NCBI GenBank assembly: GCA_947624075.1
Contig: CANQIM010000018.1
Coordinates: 1-13,977 of the forward strand
Direction of reading: 5' to 3'
Source of the DNA: an uncultured Bacilli bacterium
GTDB taxonomy: Bacteria > Bacillota_I > Bacilli_A > RF39 > UBA660
Length of the DNA: 13,977 nt
The first letter of the stretch is position 1; each line of letters begins with the position of its first letter. Both the position numbers and the translations under genes were made by a program. The notes beneath the pieces are model-generated. The model was not told where the DNA came from. It searched no databases and worked only from the letters and a program-made list of their open reading frames with translations. Shown here piece after piece: positions 7,448 to 13,977 of this stretch.

Positions 7448-7984
7448 TTAATGTTGATATTTCTTTTCTAAACAAAGATTTTCTTTTCCTTCTACACTTT
7501 GAAGTATTTCTTTAAAAAAGTCTACAAAACTCACAACTGATTCATCAGCCAGTTCTTTTCCCATATAAGATATACCATTTTGTTGATACTCTAAAATATC
7601 TCTTTTTTCTTCTAAGCAAGCTAAATTAGCATTATAATTATTGATAGTAAAATTAAGTAATTTATAAATATCTTTTTTATTATCTTCATTTACAATACCA
7701 GCTAATGTAACAAAATAATATTTATAAATAGCACCTAAGTCTAACTCTTCCCTTAAAATAGCAATATCTTGCTCATAATCATCTAGATTTGTGGCAAAAG
7801 TAAATCTATCTAAAAATTTATGGCGTTTATTCGCTCTTATCGTTTTCAAAATATCTTTTTTATTTTTTTCTAAATTATAAATACTTTGCTTAATACATAC
7901 TAAAACAGCTTCAAAAGAGTATTCTAAATCTTGTCTTACTTCAAATAAAGCATACTCATCTTTTAATTGCTCAATGCTTTTCAT
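7448..7984 (-). CDS. Hypothetical helical protein, second member of a tandem paralog pair
   Basis: A 178-residue soluble, largely alpha-helical protein with no signal peptide and no membrane helix. I do not recognise the family. It is clearly paralogous to the gene immediately upstream. Shared blocks in the same order are the start MKS-x2-QL-x-DEYAL, an I-L-K-x-I run near residue 45, ELDL-x3-YK-x-YF, YKL-x2-FT-x2-NY-x2-NL-x2-LEEKRD-x-L-x-Y-x4-ISY, and SF-x2-FF-x-E near the C-terminus. The ATG overlaps the upstream stop (ATGA, 7981-7984), so the two are translationally coupled and may act together, perhaps as a heteromer. It lies between yqeGH and dnaG but is bounded by terminators and is therefore a separate unit. 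It has several Cys (29, about 120 and about 171) that its paralog lacks at those places. Function unknown. Confidence 0.8.
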   Translation of the reverse strand: MKSIEQLKDEYALFEVRQDLEYSFEAVLVCIKQSIYNLEKNKKDILKTIRANKRHKFLDRFTFATNLDDYEQDIAILREELDLGAIYKYYFVTLAGIVNEDNKKDIYKLLNFTINNYNANLACLEEKRDILEYQQNGISYMGKELADESVVSFVDFFKEILQSVEGKENLCLEKKYQH

Positions 7985-8532
7985 AATTTTGCCTCCTTCT
8001 TTTTTTCAAGAGACTTTATTAGACTTATACGTTCCATTTCTTCCTGAAAAAATTCTGAAAAGCTGTTAACAGAACCATCTTTATCAGTAGCTTGATAAGA
8101 AATAAATTTTCTTTCGTAATCTAGTGCATCTCTTTTTTCTTCAAGAAACAGCAAATTATCATCATAATTTTTGCTAGTAAAATCAAATAATTTGTAGCAA
8201 TCTCCTACATTTTCTGCATTAACTTTGTTAAAAAGCTCTAAAAAATAATTTTTATATTTAAGGGCTAAATCAAGTTCACTTTCTAATAATAAATTATCTT
8301 CATCATAATAAGATATATTTTCTTTTAATGAAGCAAAAATATTTCTAATTCGAGCTAAATTTTTATTTAAGCAATTACTTTTAATAGCTTTTAAAATATA
8401 AAGCTTTTCTTCATCTAATTCTAGTATTTTGCTTTTAATATATATTTGAATATCTTCACTATCATAAGGAACATTCCCTATCTCTACATCATGTAAAGCA
8501 TATTCATCCTGTAATTGTTTTAAACTTTTCAT
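7981..8532 (-). CDS. Hypothetical helical protein, first member of a tandem paralog pair
   Basis: A 183-residue acidic/basic helical protein with no signal peptide or membrane segment; family not recognised. It begins MKSLKQLQDEYALHDV and carries the conserved block C-Y-K-L-F-D-F-T-S-K-N-Y-D-D-N-L-L-F-L-E-E-K-R-D at about 115-138, followed by I-S-Y and an F-S-E-F-F-Q-E-E segment, all shared with the next gene. The rest is Leu/Lys/Glu-rich and suggests coiled coil or a helical bundle. The start at 8532 was chosen because a GTG at 8547 would fall at or before the predicted transcription start; the Shine-Dalgarno is GGGGAAGAGG, partly close to the ATG. It has its own extended -10 promoter and follows the terminator of yqeH. 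Probable two-gene operon of unknown role. Confidence 0.8.
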   Translation of the reverse strand: MKSLKQLQDEYALHDVEIGNVPYDSEDIQIYIKSKILELDEEKLYILKAIKSNCLNKNLARIRNIFASLKENISYYDEDNLLLESELDLALKYKNYFLELFNKVNAENVGDCYKLFDFTSKNYDDNLLFLEEKRDALDYERKFISYQATDKDGSVNSFSEFFQEEMERISLIKSLEKKKEAKL

Positions 8533-8554
8533 ATACCTCTTCCCCACTAATTAC

Positions 8555-8564
8555 ATTATAGCAC
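8555..8564 (-). promoter_or_regulatory. Extended -10 promoter of the tandem paralog pair
   Basis: GTGCTATAAT (8564..8555) gives a perfect TGn-TATAAT. The four bases upstream (AAAA) are also shared with the dnaG promoter, giving a common 14-mer. No -35 is evident because the preceding bases are the T-tract of the yqeH terminator. The predicted start site is near 8548, leaving a leader of about 16 bases. Confidence 0.6.
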
Positions 8565-8573
8565 TTTTCTGCG

Positions 8574-8600
8574 AAAAAAAATTATTTATTGCTAAATAAC
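8574..8600 (-). terminator. Intrinsic terminator of yqeG-yqeH
   Basis: On the minus strand TTATTT (8599..8594) and AAATAA (8587..8582) form a short AT-only stem, extendable by a G-U pair at 8600/8581. It is followed directly by a long T-tract (8581..8574), and it starts 6 bases after the yqeH stop. The stem is weak but the T-tract is good. Confidence 0.55.
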
Positions 8601-8605
8601 TCTTT

Positions 8606-9613
8606 TTAAATTAAAGATTTTCTCATAAATGTTTCAACATCTTTATTTATATAAACATCTATTACACCTTTATTAACTATTTTTACAAAACCTAAACCAT
8701 TGATAACTAAATCTTCATCATATTTTACATCATAAGTAACTTTATTTAAGTCTTTTAATTCATCATTATTAAATAAATTTAATAATCTTTTTACTTTTAA
8801 ATCATTAGAAATAAATAATGTAAAGCTATTCTTATCTCCAGAAACATAATCAATTCTAATAAAATTTTCAATAATAATTGATTGATTTTTACGAAGTTGA
8901 TAAGTACGTGGCTTTATTTCTTTGGTAGGTGATATTTTCTTAATCATTTTATCATCAATATGATTTAAAATAGAGCCACTTTCTACTAAACCGGGAGTAT
9001 CAATCAATGTTAAATACTCATTAAGTTCTATCTTTACTAAACTTAAGGTAGTTGAAGGAAGTGGTGACATAGTGAGTTCCCAAATATTATCAGAATAATT
9101 TTTAATTAGCTTATTAATAAGACTACTCTTTCCAGCATTTGTATGACCTACTACATAGACATTTTTGGAAGTTTGATAAAACTTTATTCTTTTAAGTAAA
9201 TAATCAATATTATAATTTTTATTGGCACTTATTACTATTACTTCTTCAAATAAAATATTCTTATCTTCCAAATATTTTATCAATTTATCTTCCTTTACTG
9301 ATTTCGGTAAAACATCTTTTTTATTTAAAACCAAAAGCATTTTATTAGGAATAATACTTCTAATTTGTTCTAAATTCTTTTCTAAATTCAATAAATCAGT
9401 GACATATAAAACTAAGTCTTTTGTCTCGCCAACGCTTTTTAATATACTTAGATATTCTTCATTCGATTTTGTTATTACTTGATATTCACCATAATTTTTC
9501 ATTCGAAAACATCTTTGACAAATATCATTATCTAAAGAAGTTGTATAACCTTCCTGCAGGACATTTTCATCTTGTAGCAAAACGCCACAACCTTTACATC
9601 TTTTTTCAGTCAT
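8606..9613 (-). CDS. yqeH: Ribosome biogenesis GTPase YqeH (circularly permuted)
   Basis: A 335-residue GTPase of the YqeH family, needed for 30S subunit assembly in Bacillus. An N-terminal zinc finger has Cys6, Cys9, Cys32 and Cys35 (CKGC...CQRC). The G motifs occur in permuted order: G4 N-K-K-D (97-100), G5 S-A-N (129-131), G1 G-H-T-N-A-G-K-S-S (156-164), G2 S-T-T (187-189), G3 D-T-P-G (205-208). This is the diagnostic layout of circularly permuted GTPases. The C-terminal 120 residues are the less conserved RNA/protein-binding part. The start at 9613 was chosen because the zinc finger begins there and a TGGAAA-type site precedes it. Its first 8 bases overlap the end of yqeG. In Bacillus the yqeG-yqeH pair leads a longer cluster (aroE, yhbY, nadD); here a terminator follows yqeH. 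Confidence 0.95.
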   Translation of the reverse strand: MTEKRCKGCGVLLQDENVLQEGYTTSLDNDICQRCFRMKNYGEYQVITKSNEEYLSILKSVGETKDLVLYVTDLLNLEKNLEQIRSIIPNKMLLVLNKKDVLPKSVKEDKLIKYLEDKNILFEEVIVISANKNYNIDYLLKRIKFYQTSKNVYVVGHTNAGKSSLINKLIKNYSDNIWELTMSPLPSTTLSLVKIELNEYLTLIDTPGLVESGSILNHIDDKMIKKISPTKEIKPRTYQLRKNQSIIIENFIRIDYVSGDKNSFTLFISNDLKVKRLLNLFNNDELKDLNKVTYDVKYDEDLVINGLGFVKIVNKGVIDVYINKDVETFMRKSLI

Positions 9614-10124
9614 AATATTTTCCACGCTCCAATAAGCCACGCTTTTCATATTTTTTTAATATTTTAGCTTCGACTTTTCTATTTAACCCCGTTATTTTCA
9701 AATCTTTTTCTCCTAAGGGATCAACTAATACTGTTGTAATATGAAATCTATTGCCAGATAAAATATCGGTAACAATTTGATCCCCTATCATCGCCATTTC
9801 TTTCTTTTTCAAATTATACTGTTTTTGGATTTTTTGTAAGCCAATTGTCAATGGCTTTAAACTAAAAGAAACTCCTCCAATTCCTAAATCTTTAAGATAA
9901 GGAGTAATCCTTTTTTTAGTATTATTAGAACTAATTAAAATTAGAAAGTCCTCTTGTAATTTTTTTAACAATCTTTTGGTTTTTAGAGGGCATCTTTCAT
10001 TATCAATTAGTCCTAAAGTATTATCTAGATCAAAAACCAAACAAGTAATACCCATACTTTTTAGTTTTTCGTAATCAATTTCAAAAATATTTTTTTTATA
10101 CATGGTTGGCTTAAATACGCCCAT
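9606..10124 (-). CDS. yqeG: YqeG family HAD-IIIA phosphatase
   Basis: A 172-residue HAD-superfamily protein of the small, capless IIIA subclass. Motif I is V-F-D-L-D-N-T-L (nucleophile Asp32, Asp34), motif II is I-S-S-N-N (64-68), motif III is Lys90 in S-L-K-P, and motif IV is G-D-Q-I-V-T-D (114-120). This complete set predicts an active phosphatase; family members are related to the mitochondrial phosphatidylglycerophosphate phosphatase GEP4/PTPMT-type HADs, so a phosphatidylglycerophosphate substrate is possible but not shown. AGGTGA precedes the ATG at 10124 with good spacing. It overlaps yqeH by 8 bases, the conserved Firmicute pairing. A promoter-like TAGACT-17-TATAAT lies just upstream. 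Confidence 0.92.
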   Translation of the reverse strand: MGVFKPTMYKKNIFEIDYEKLKSMGITCLVFDLDNTLGLIDNERCPLKTKRLLKKLQEDFLILISSNNTKKRITPYLKDLGIGGVSFSLKPLTIGLQKIQKQYNLKKKEMAMIGDQIVTDILSGNRFHITTVLVDPLGEKDLKITGLNRKVEAKILKKYEKRGLLERGKYYD

Positions 10125-10140
10125 AAAATCACCTAGCTAT

Positions 10141-10169
10141 ATTATATATAAAAACTTTAAAAAAGTCTA
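10141..10169 (-). promoter_or_regulatory. Probable promoter of yqeG-yqeH
   Basis: TAGACT (10169..10164; 4/6) and TATAAT (10146..10141; 6/6) are 17 bases apart on the minus strand. The -35 overlaps the stop codon of the deacetylase gene. The spacer also contains ACTTT-TTT-AAAGT (10166..10154) followed by Ts, which could work as a weak terminator for the deacetylase transcript. Confidence 0.5.
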
Positions 10170-11606
10170 ATTATTTACTCTTTGAGTAACCATTTCTGTA
10201 CCCATAGTAATCTTTTCAAAATGGAAACCATTATTTTTTCCATAATGAATTATATCTCTTAAAGCATCTCTTGTATATGTTTTAATATCGTGCATTAAGA
10301 CAACATTAGCCCTATTTTTAGAAATGCTATTGATAACATTATTCGCAATCTCACTAGCTGTGTGAGATCCTGGTTCAGCATCACCTGATGAAACATTCCA
10401 ATCAAAATATCTAAAGCCTCTATTAACCACTTCTTTTGTTAAAGTACTCATAATTCCAACTTGATATTTTCTACTAACTGTATTACTAGAACCTCCTGGA
10501 AAACGAATTATCTTAGCCTCATAACCAGTTATTCTTTTTACTCGATCTTGAACAGTATATAAATCATTAAAATAAGCATCTACTGAAGCATAAACAATAC
10601 TATAGTTATGACTTGCTGTGTGTAAAGCAACAGTATGTCCTTCATCATAAATTCTCTTAATAAGCTCATCAGGTCCCCCGTTTGTTACAAAGAATGTTGC
10701 TTTAACGCCTTCTTCTTTTAAAATATCTAAAATAACATTAGTCGTACCCTGTTTTGGACCATCATCGAAAGTTAAGTAAACAGCTCCATTTTTACTTTTT
10801 TCAGAAACAACAACTTTTCTTTCAACAGAAGCTTCATTGCCTTCTTTATCAGTAACTGAATATTTTAAAGTATAATCTCCGATTGCATTACTATCAACTT
10901 TTCCTTCAACTTTAACATTTTTACTTATGTCACCATCGCAGTTATCATTAACTGTATAGCCTGGCTCATTATAATTATCACCTACAAAAATATAGACAGT
11001 TTCACTACCTTCAAGTTTTATTTCTGGTTTAACATTATCTTTATAAATTATCTTTCGACTAACACTTTTTTCATTTCCAGCCTTATCAGAAACAGTATAA
11101 GTAATTTTATCTTCTTCCTTTTTTACCTTTACTTTCTTTGTTAAATCACCATCATAATTATCAGTAGCTTTATACTCTTCTTCTTGATATTCCTTTCCTG
11201 GACACACATAAATATCATCCATACTAACTAGTGTAATTTCTGGCTCGGCAGTATCTTCGACCGTAACTTTTCTTACAACTTTTCTTTTAAAAACACCTGC
11301 TTTAACTGTATAGACAATTCGATAAGTACCTAACTTGTTAGAATTAACTTTTCCATCGACTTCAACATCTTTGGAAATATCATCGCCTAAAAAAGATGCT
11401 TCATACCCTTTTTCTTTGTATTTTTCTTTATAGTTTATAACTATACTACTTTGACCTTTCAATTTTATTTGAGGCATAAGTAAAAGTTCAAAAATAAAAA
11501 AGGCTACTAAAGATAAAACTAATATGCTTCCCCAAACAATAAAATCTTTCTTTACTTTGCTTTTTAACTTTTTTTTAACTCTTGTAGTATTACTTTTTAC
11601 TCCCAT
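10167..11606 (-). CDS. Membrane-anchored polysaccharide deacetylase (NodB domain) with three Ig-like DUF5011-type repeats
   Basis: A 479-residue protein: basic cytoplasmic N-terminus (1-20), one membrane helix (about 21-44), three beta-rich repeats (about 46-117, 121-190 and 193-268), then a NodB deacetylase domain (about 275-479). The repeats share a pattern: a P-x-I-x-L start, a G-x-x-Y-x-E-x-G/E-Y segment, N-x-x-G-D-(I/L)-(S/T)-K-x-V-x-V, and a V-T/S-D-K-x-G-N-x-x-S-V end. This is typical of DUF5011/Cry22-like Ig domains. NodB motifs are T-F-D-D-G-P (Asp281, Asp282), H-T-A-S-H (metal-binding His329 and His333), R-F-P-G-G (368-372), F-D-W-N (401-404) and V-L-M-H-D (His439, Asp440), so the metal site and catalytic residues appear intact. 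Likely substrate is peptidoglycan or another N-acetylated wall glycan outside the membrane. It has its own strong promoter. Confidence 0.92.
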   Translation of the reverse strand: MGVKSNTTRVKKKLKSKVKKDFIVWGSILVLSLVAFFIFELLLMPQIKLKGQSSIVINYKEKYKEKGYEASFLGDDISKDVEVDGKVNSNKLGTYRIVYTVKAGVFKRKVVRKVTVEDTAEPEITLVSMDDIYVCPGKEYQEEEYKATDNYDGDLTKKVKVKKEEDKITYTVSDKAGNEKSVSRKIIYKDNVKPEIKLEGSETVYIFVGDNYNEPGYTVNDNCDGDISKNVKVEGKVDSNAIGDYTLKYSVTDKEGNEASVERKVVVSEKSKNGAVYLTFDDGPKQGTTNVILDILKEEGVKATFFVTNGGPDELIKRIYDEGHTVALHTASHNYSIVYASVDAYFNDLYTVQDRVKRITGYEAKIIRFPGGSSNTVSRKYQVGIMSTLTKEVVNRGFRYFDWNVSSGDAEPGSHTASEIANNVINSISKNRANVVLMHDIKTYTRDALRDIIHYGKNNGFHFEKITMGTEMVTQRVNN

Positions 11607-11641
11607 AAAATACCACTCTCACTAACACATCCGTTACTATA

Positions 11642-11670
11642 ATTATAATCATTTTTAGTTTTTTTGTCTA
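11642..11670 (-). promoter_or_regulatory. SigA-type promoter of the deacetylase gene
   Basis: TAGACA (11670..11665; 5/6) and TATAAT (11647..11642; 6/6) are separated by 17 bases. The predicted start near 11635 gives a leader of about 29 bases with a GAGAGTGG-type ribosome-binding site. It lies in the gap after sigK, so the deacetylase need not depend on sigK transcription. Confidence 0.65.
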
Positions 11671-11694
11671 TATATAGTAATTAACTAATTTACA

Positions 11695-12381
11695 TCAAAA
11701 TTTATTATTTTTGATAAATTCACGAAGTAACTTAGTTAAAGCTCTCTTTTCTATTCTTGACACATAACTTCTAGATATACCTAACTTTTTAGAAATTGTT
11801 TTTTGAGTCTGTTCATCATTGTTCAACAGGCCATATCTTTTAATCAAAATATCTCTTTCTCTTTTCGTAAGAACACCCATATATTCCTTTAATAAATTTA
11901 TATTGTCTTTCATGTCAATATCCATCGTAAAATCAGGTTTAGGTGTTTTTAAGACATCTATGATAGCAATCTCATTTCCATCTTTATCAAAACCAACTGA
12001 TTCATTTATAGAAATATCTTTAGCATATTTGTTATTGCTTCTAAAATACATTAAAATTTCGTTTTCGATGCATCTGGCACAATAAGTAGTAATTTTTACA
12101 CCTCTATCAATAGAAAAGGTATCAACACCCTTTATAAGACCAATAGTACCAATACTAATTAAGTCATCATTATCAACATACTTAGATTCATATTTTTTAA
12201 CGATATGAGCAACTAATCTTAAATTATGTTCAATTAATTTATTTCTTGCTTCTTTATCGCCTTGCATTTTAAGTTTAATACATTTTTCTTCCTCTTCACT
12301 ACTTAATGGTTCAGGAAAAACTTCATTGGAGTAACTTCCAGTAAAACAAAAGAATTCCTTTAAAAAATCAATAAAAAACAT
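11695..12381 (-). CDS. sigK: Sporulation mother-cell sigma factor SigK (pro-form)
   Basis: A 228-residue sigma-70-family factor very like Bacillus SigK. Shared segments include F-P-x-P-L-S-S-x-E-E (22-31), IEHNLRLVAHIVKK (50-63), DDLISIGTIGLIKG (72-85), T-T-Y-x-A-R-C-I-E-N-E-I-L-M (98-111), the D-K-D-G-N-E-I stretch (132-138), and LGISRSYVSRIEKRAL (200-215) in region 4.2. SigK drives late mother-cell genes (coat, cortex, lysis). The first 16 hydrophobic residues followed by G-S-Y align with the SpoIVFB cleavage region of Bacillus pro-SigK (V-S-Y). The reading frame is continuous, with no skin-like insertion. AGGTGAT (12391..12385) precedes the ATG. The VanZ-like gene ends 25 bases upstream and may be co-transcribed. 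The alternative SigE identity is less likely given the V-S-R-I-E and I-E-H-N-L-R-L-V-A-H-I-V patterns. Confidence 0.93.
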   Translation of the reverse strand: MFFIDFLKEFFCFTGSYSNEVFPEPLSSEEEEKCIKLKMQGDKEARNKLIEHNLRLVAHIVKKYESKYVDNDDLISIGTIGLIKGVDTFSIDRGVKITTYCARCIENEILMYFRSNNKYAKDISINESVGFDKDGNEIAIIDVLKTPKPDFTMDIDMKDNINLLKEYMGVLTKRERDILIKRYGLLNNDEQTQKTISKKLGISRSYVSRIEKRALTKLLREFIKNNKF

Positions 12382-12406
12382 ATAATCACCTACTGAATTA
12401 TATGTC

Positions 12407-12847
12407 TTATTTTGTCGTTTTTTTCTTTAAAAACATCTTTTTATAGGCAAAGATACCTAAACTTGCTCCAACGGTATCTAAAAAAACGTCCTCAATTTTT
12501 CCAGTTCTATTTAAAACAAAAGATTGATGTATTTCATCACTACAAGCATAAAGCATACATAAAAGTATCAATATAAAAAACATCTTTTTATCAATTACAA
12601 AATATTCTCTAAATAAGTTTATAAGTAAAAAGCCTAATAAAAAATAGATTGTAAAATGGGCTGTTTTCCGAACTATAAAAGTTACTGTTTCTGTGTCTTT
12701 CTCATCTAACTTGTTTCCTATTATATCTTGAACAATAGCTACAAAAAAGCCACTTTTCTTACTTGATTCATCTCCTGTATCACTAGAAAAGAAAAAAATT
12801 GTCAGCATACACAAAATAACTAAAATAAATTTAAAAATTTTCTTCAT
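12407..12847 (-). CDS. VanZ-like family membrane protein
   Basis: A 146-residue membrane protein with about four helices (6-21, 62-80, 89-101 and 121-135). VanZ-family markers are F-F-S-S-D-T-G-D-E-S-S-K-K-S after the first helix, R-K-T-A-H-F-T-I-Y-F-L-L-G (about 60-72), and the acidic/His motif C-S-D-E-I-H-Q-S-F-V-L-N-R-T-G-K-I-E-D-V-x-L-D-x-x-G (about 102-127). VanZ of Enterococcus gives low-level teicoplanin resistance, but most chromosomal members have no proven role. Sitting upstream of sigK it could serve envelope remodelling during sporulation; that is inference. GGGTGAG precedes the ATG. A TATACT box (12868..12863) upstream lacks a -35, so transcription from the gene upstream (28-base gap) is likely. 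Confidence 0.88.
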   Translation of the reverse strand: MKKIFKFILVILCMLTIFFFSSDTGDESSKKSGFFVAIVQDIIGNKLDEKDTETVTFIVRKTAHFTIYFLLGFLLINLFREYFVIDKKMFFILILLCMLYACSDEIHQSFVLNRTGKIEDVFLDTVGASLGIFAYKKMFLKKKTTK

Positions 12848-12875
12848 TATCTCACCCTTATAAGTATACTATATT

Positions 12876-13892
12876 TTAATATAATTTTTTTCTTTTTTGA
12901 AGTTGAGCAGTACTTAAATCATTAAAAAGTTGTAAAGTAGAGGAACTTCTAGCTTTAGAGTCTGAAAAATCATTTATATTAACTAATTGATAATGGGCAT
13001 CCTTTAAAAGTCCTAAACAACAAACCATTAAGTAAAAATCAATATTGTTATCTCTATTTTTAGCACTTTCACGAAAAATATCTAAAACAATTCTTCGTAA
13101 AAAATCTTTATGCATAGATTCCTTACTTAATTTGTATAGTACTTCTTCATAAGATGCATTTTTGGTTACCTTAAGAAAATCAAGTAGTTGAGCAAATTTA
13201 ACAGCAATTTCTTGAAAATCTCCATATATATCAAAATTGGAAAGATATGATTTACCATTAAAAAATAGATTATTATTTACATATTTAATACATGGACGCT
13301 TTTTCTCAGCATATGCATAGGCAACATTTTCTGCAACGTCTTCGGTAATTACTTCATCAATTAACTTTATGCCATGCATGAAATATTTTAAAGAATTAAA
13401 GCCATACTTCTGTGCTTGAGTCCTTAACTCATTAGAATTCCATAAATTTTTGGAAACTGCTAAAGCATCATTAGACCATCTGCTATTAACAACATGGCCA
13501 AATTCATGAGAGCTATATAAAAGTTCCCTTTCTTCTTTAGTTAAAGTTGCATTGCTTGACATATTAGGATTTAAAGAAACTACATTGTCTTCAGTATAAC
13601 CAACATAAAATTTTTCATCATTACCAAGTAAACGAATCAATTTGATAGACATAATTTTTCTCAAAACATCATATAAATTATCTTTATTAACATAGCCTAA
13701 TCTAATTAAAAAATGTAAATAGTGTTCAATATTTTGGACAAACTCTTTTAGTTTTAAAGAATACTTTTCTTTATCCCCTAGTTTTTGCCAGTTTTTCTCA
13801 TAATAATTGTAGGACACTTCATATAAATACTTCAAAAAATTGGCAAAACCACTATAAGTACTATCAGTCCAATCATAAAATGTCTTATACAT
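12876..13892 (-). CDS. Hypothetical protein with HExxH motif, putative cytoplasmic zinc metallopeptidase
   Basis: A 338-residue protein, family not recognised. It has no signal peptide and no membrane helix, so it is probably cytoplasmic. The central Y-S-S-H-E-F-G-H-V-V-N-S carries HExxH (His129, Glu130, His133). About 47 residues later L-I-D-E-V-I-T-E-D-V-A-E-N-V-A-Y-A-Y supplies Glu180, Glu184 and Glu188, any of which could be the third zinc ligand of a gluzincin-like site. The N-terminal 80 residues are Tyr/Lys-rich and helical, and the C-terminal 150 are helical and end in a basic tail (L-Q-K-R-K-K-L-Y). It has a good promoter, an AAGGGG ribosome-binding site 8 bases before the ATG, and a terminator just upstream, so it starts a unit that may continue into vanZ and sigK. 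Metal binding and protease activity are inferred from motifs only. Confidence 0.78.
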   Translation of the reverse strand: MYKTFYDWTDSTYSGFANFLKYLYEVSYNYYEKNWQKLGDKEKYSLKLKEFVQNIEHYLHFLIRLGYVNKDNLYDVLRKIMSIKLIRLLGNDEKFYVGYTEDNVVSLNPNMSSNATLTKEERELLYSSHEFGHVVNSRWSNDALAVSKNLWNSNELRTQAQKYGFNSLKYFMHGIKLIDEVITEDVAENVAYAYAEKKRPCIKYVNNNLFFNGKSYLSNFDIYGDFQEIAVKFAQLLDFLKVTKNASYEEVLYKLSKESMHKDFLRRIVLDIFRESAKNRDNNIDFYLMVCCLGLLKDAHYQLVNINDFSDSKARSSSTLQLFNDLSTAQLQKRKKLY

Positions 13893-13918
13893 ATAACCAA
13901 CCCCTTAAATTGTTACAT

Positions 13919-13947
13919 ATTATAGCACATTTTCTAGAAATAATCAA
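13919..13947 (-). promoter_or_regulatory. SigA-type promoter of the HExxH gene, extended -10
   Basis: TTGATT (13947..13942; 4/6) and TATAAT (13924..13919; 6/6) are spaced by 17 bases, with a TGn extension (GTGCTATAAT, 13928..13919). The -35 follows directly on the T-tract of the preceding terminator. The leader to the ATG at 13892 is about 20 bases and contains AAGGGG (13906..13901). Confidence 0.68.
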
Positions 13948-13948
13948 G

Positions 13949-13974
13949 AAAAAAGCAACTACCAATAGCTACTT
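13949..13974 (-). terminator. Intrinsic terminator of a gene outside the window
   Basis: On the minus strand the 22 bases from 13974 to 13953 fold into a 9-bp stem (two G-U pairs) with a TTGG tetraloop, followed by a run of six Ts (13954..13949). It must end a minus-strand gene beyond the right edge. Confidence 0.7.
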
Positions 13975-13977
13975 CTA

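Noticed and set aside
12397..12425. SigE-type promoter before sigK
   Set aside because: CATATAAT (12404..12397) resembles a SigE -10, but no ATATT-like -35 occurs 13-15 bases upstream; the region is only A-rich.
1..13977. Mollicutes code (TGA as Trp)
   Set aside because: TGA ends several genes with clean downstream starts (yqeG, the first tandem paralog, the second prepilin), and Trp residues in rpoD are TGG.
1..13977. CRISPR array, tRNA, rRNA or riboswitch
   Set aside because: No regularly spaced direct repeats, no cloverleaf and no conserved leader structure were found; gaps between genes are mostly under 100 bases.

Overview
The window is very AT-rich, almost fully coding DNA from a low-GC Firmicute of the Bacilli type. 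The evidence is the dnaG-rpoD(sigA)-trmK order, the yqeG-yqeH pair, purine-rich Shine-Dalgarno sites (AGGTGA, GGAGG types) and a sporulation sigma factor of the SigK family. TGA is used as an ordinary stop in several genes and Trp is TGG, so this is genetic code 11 and not the Mollicutes code. A gut-type, small-genome, spore-capable lineage is a reasonable guess, but the species cannot be named from this sequence.

All genes but one are on the minus strand, so transcription runs from high to low coordinates. From 13977 downward: a terminator of an outside gene; an HExxH putative metalloprotease of unknown family; a VanZ-like membrane protein; sigK with an apparent pro-sequence; a membrane-anchored NodB-type polysaccharide deacetylase with three Ig-like repeats and its own good SigA-type promoter; yqeG-yqeH (HAD phosphatase and ribosome-assembly GTPase); a terminator; two tandem paralogous genes of unknown function with their own promoter; a terminator; then the dnaG-rpoD-trmK operon, tightly coupled. 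trmK overlaps convergently with the only plus-strand gene, a four-helix membrane protein of the TIGR04086 type. Divergent from that gene run a DUF421 (YetF-like) protein, a secreted GHL10 glycoside hydrolase-like protein and two type IV prepilin-like proteins. At the extreme left is the first part of a TnpB (IS200/IS605) gene behind a consensus promoter whose spacer holds a perfect palindrome.

Functionally the region mixes information-processing housekeeping (replication priming, primary sigma factor, tRNA methylation, 30S assembly) with cell-surface and sporulation genes (SigK, deacetylase, DUF421, VanZ). The least explained parts are the tandem paralogs (7448-8532), the HExxH protein (12876-13892), the two prepilins without assembly genes nearby, and the tnpB promoter/operator. 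No rRNA, tRNA, CRISPR array or riboswitch was recognised. No gene-free stretch exceeds 300 bases.
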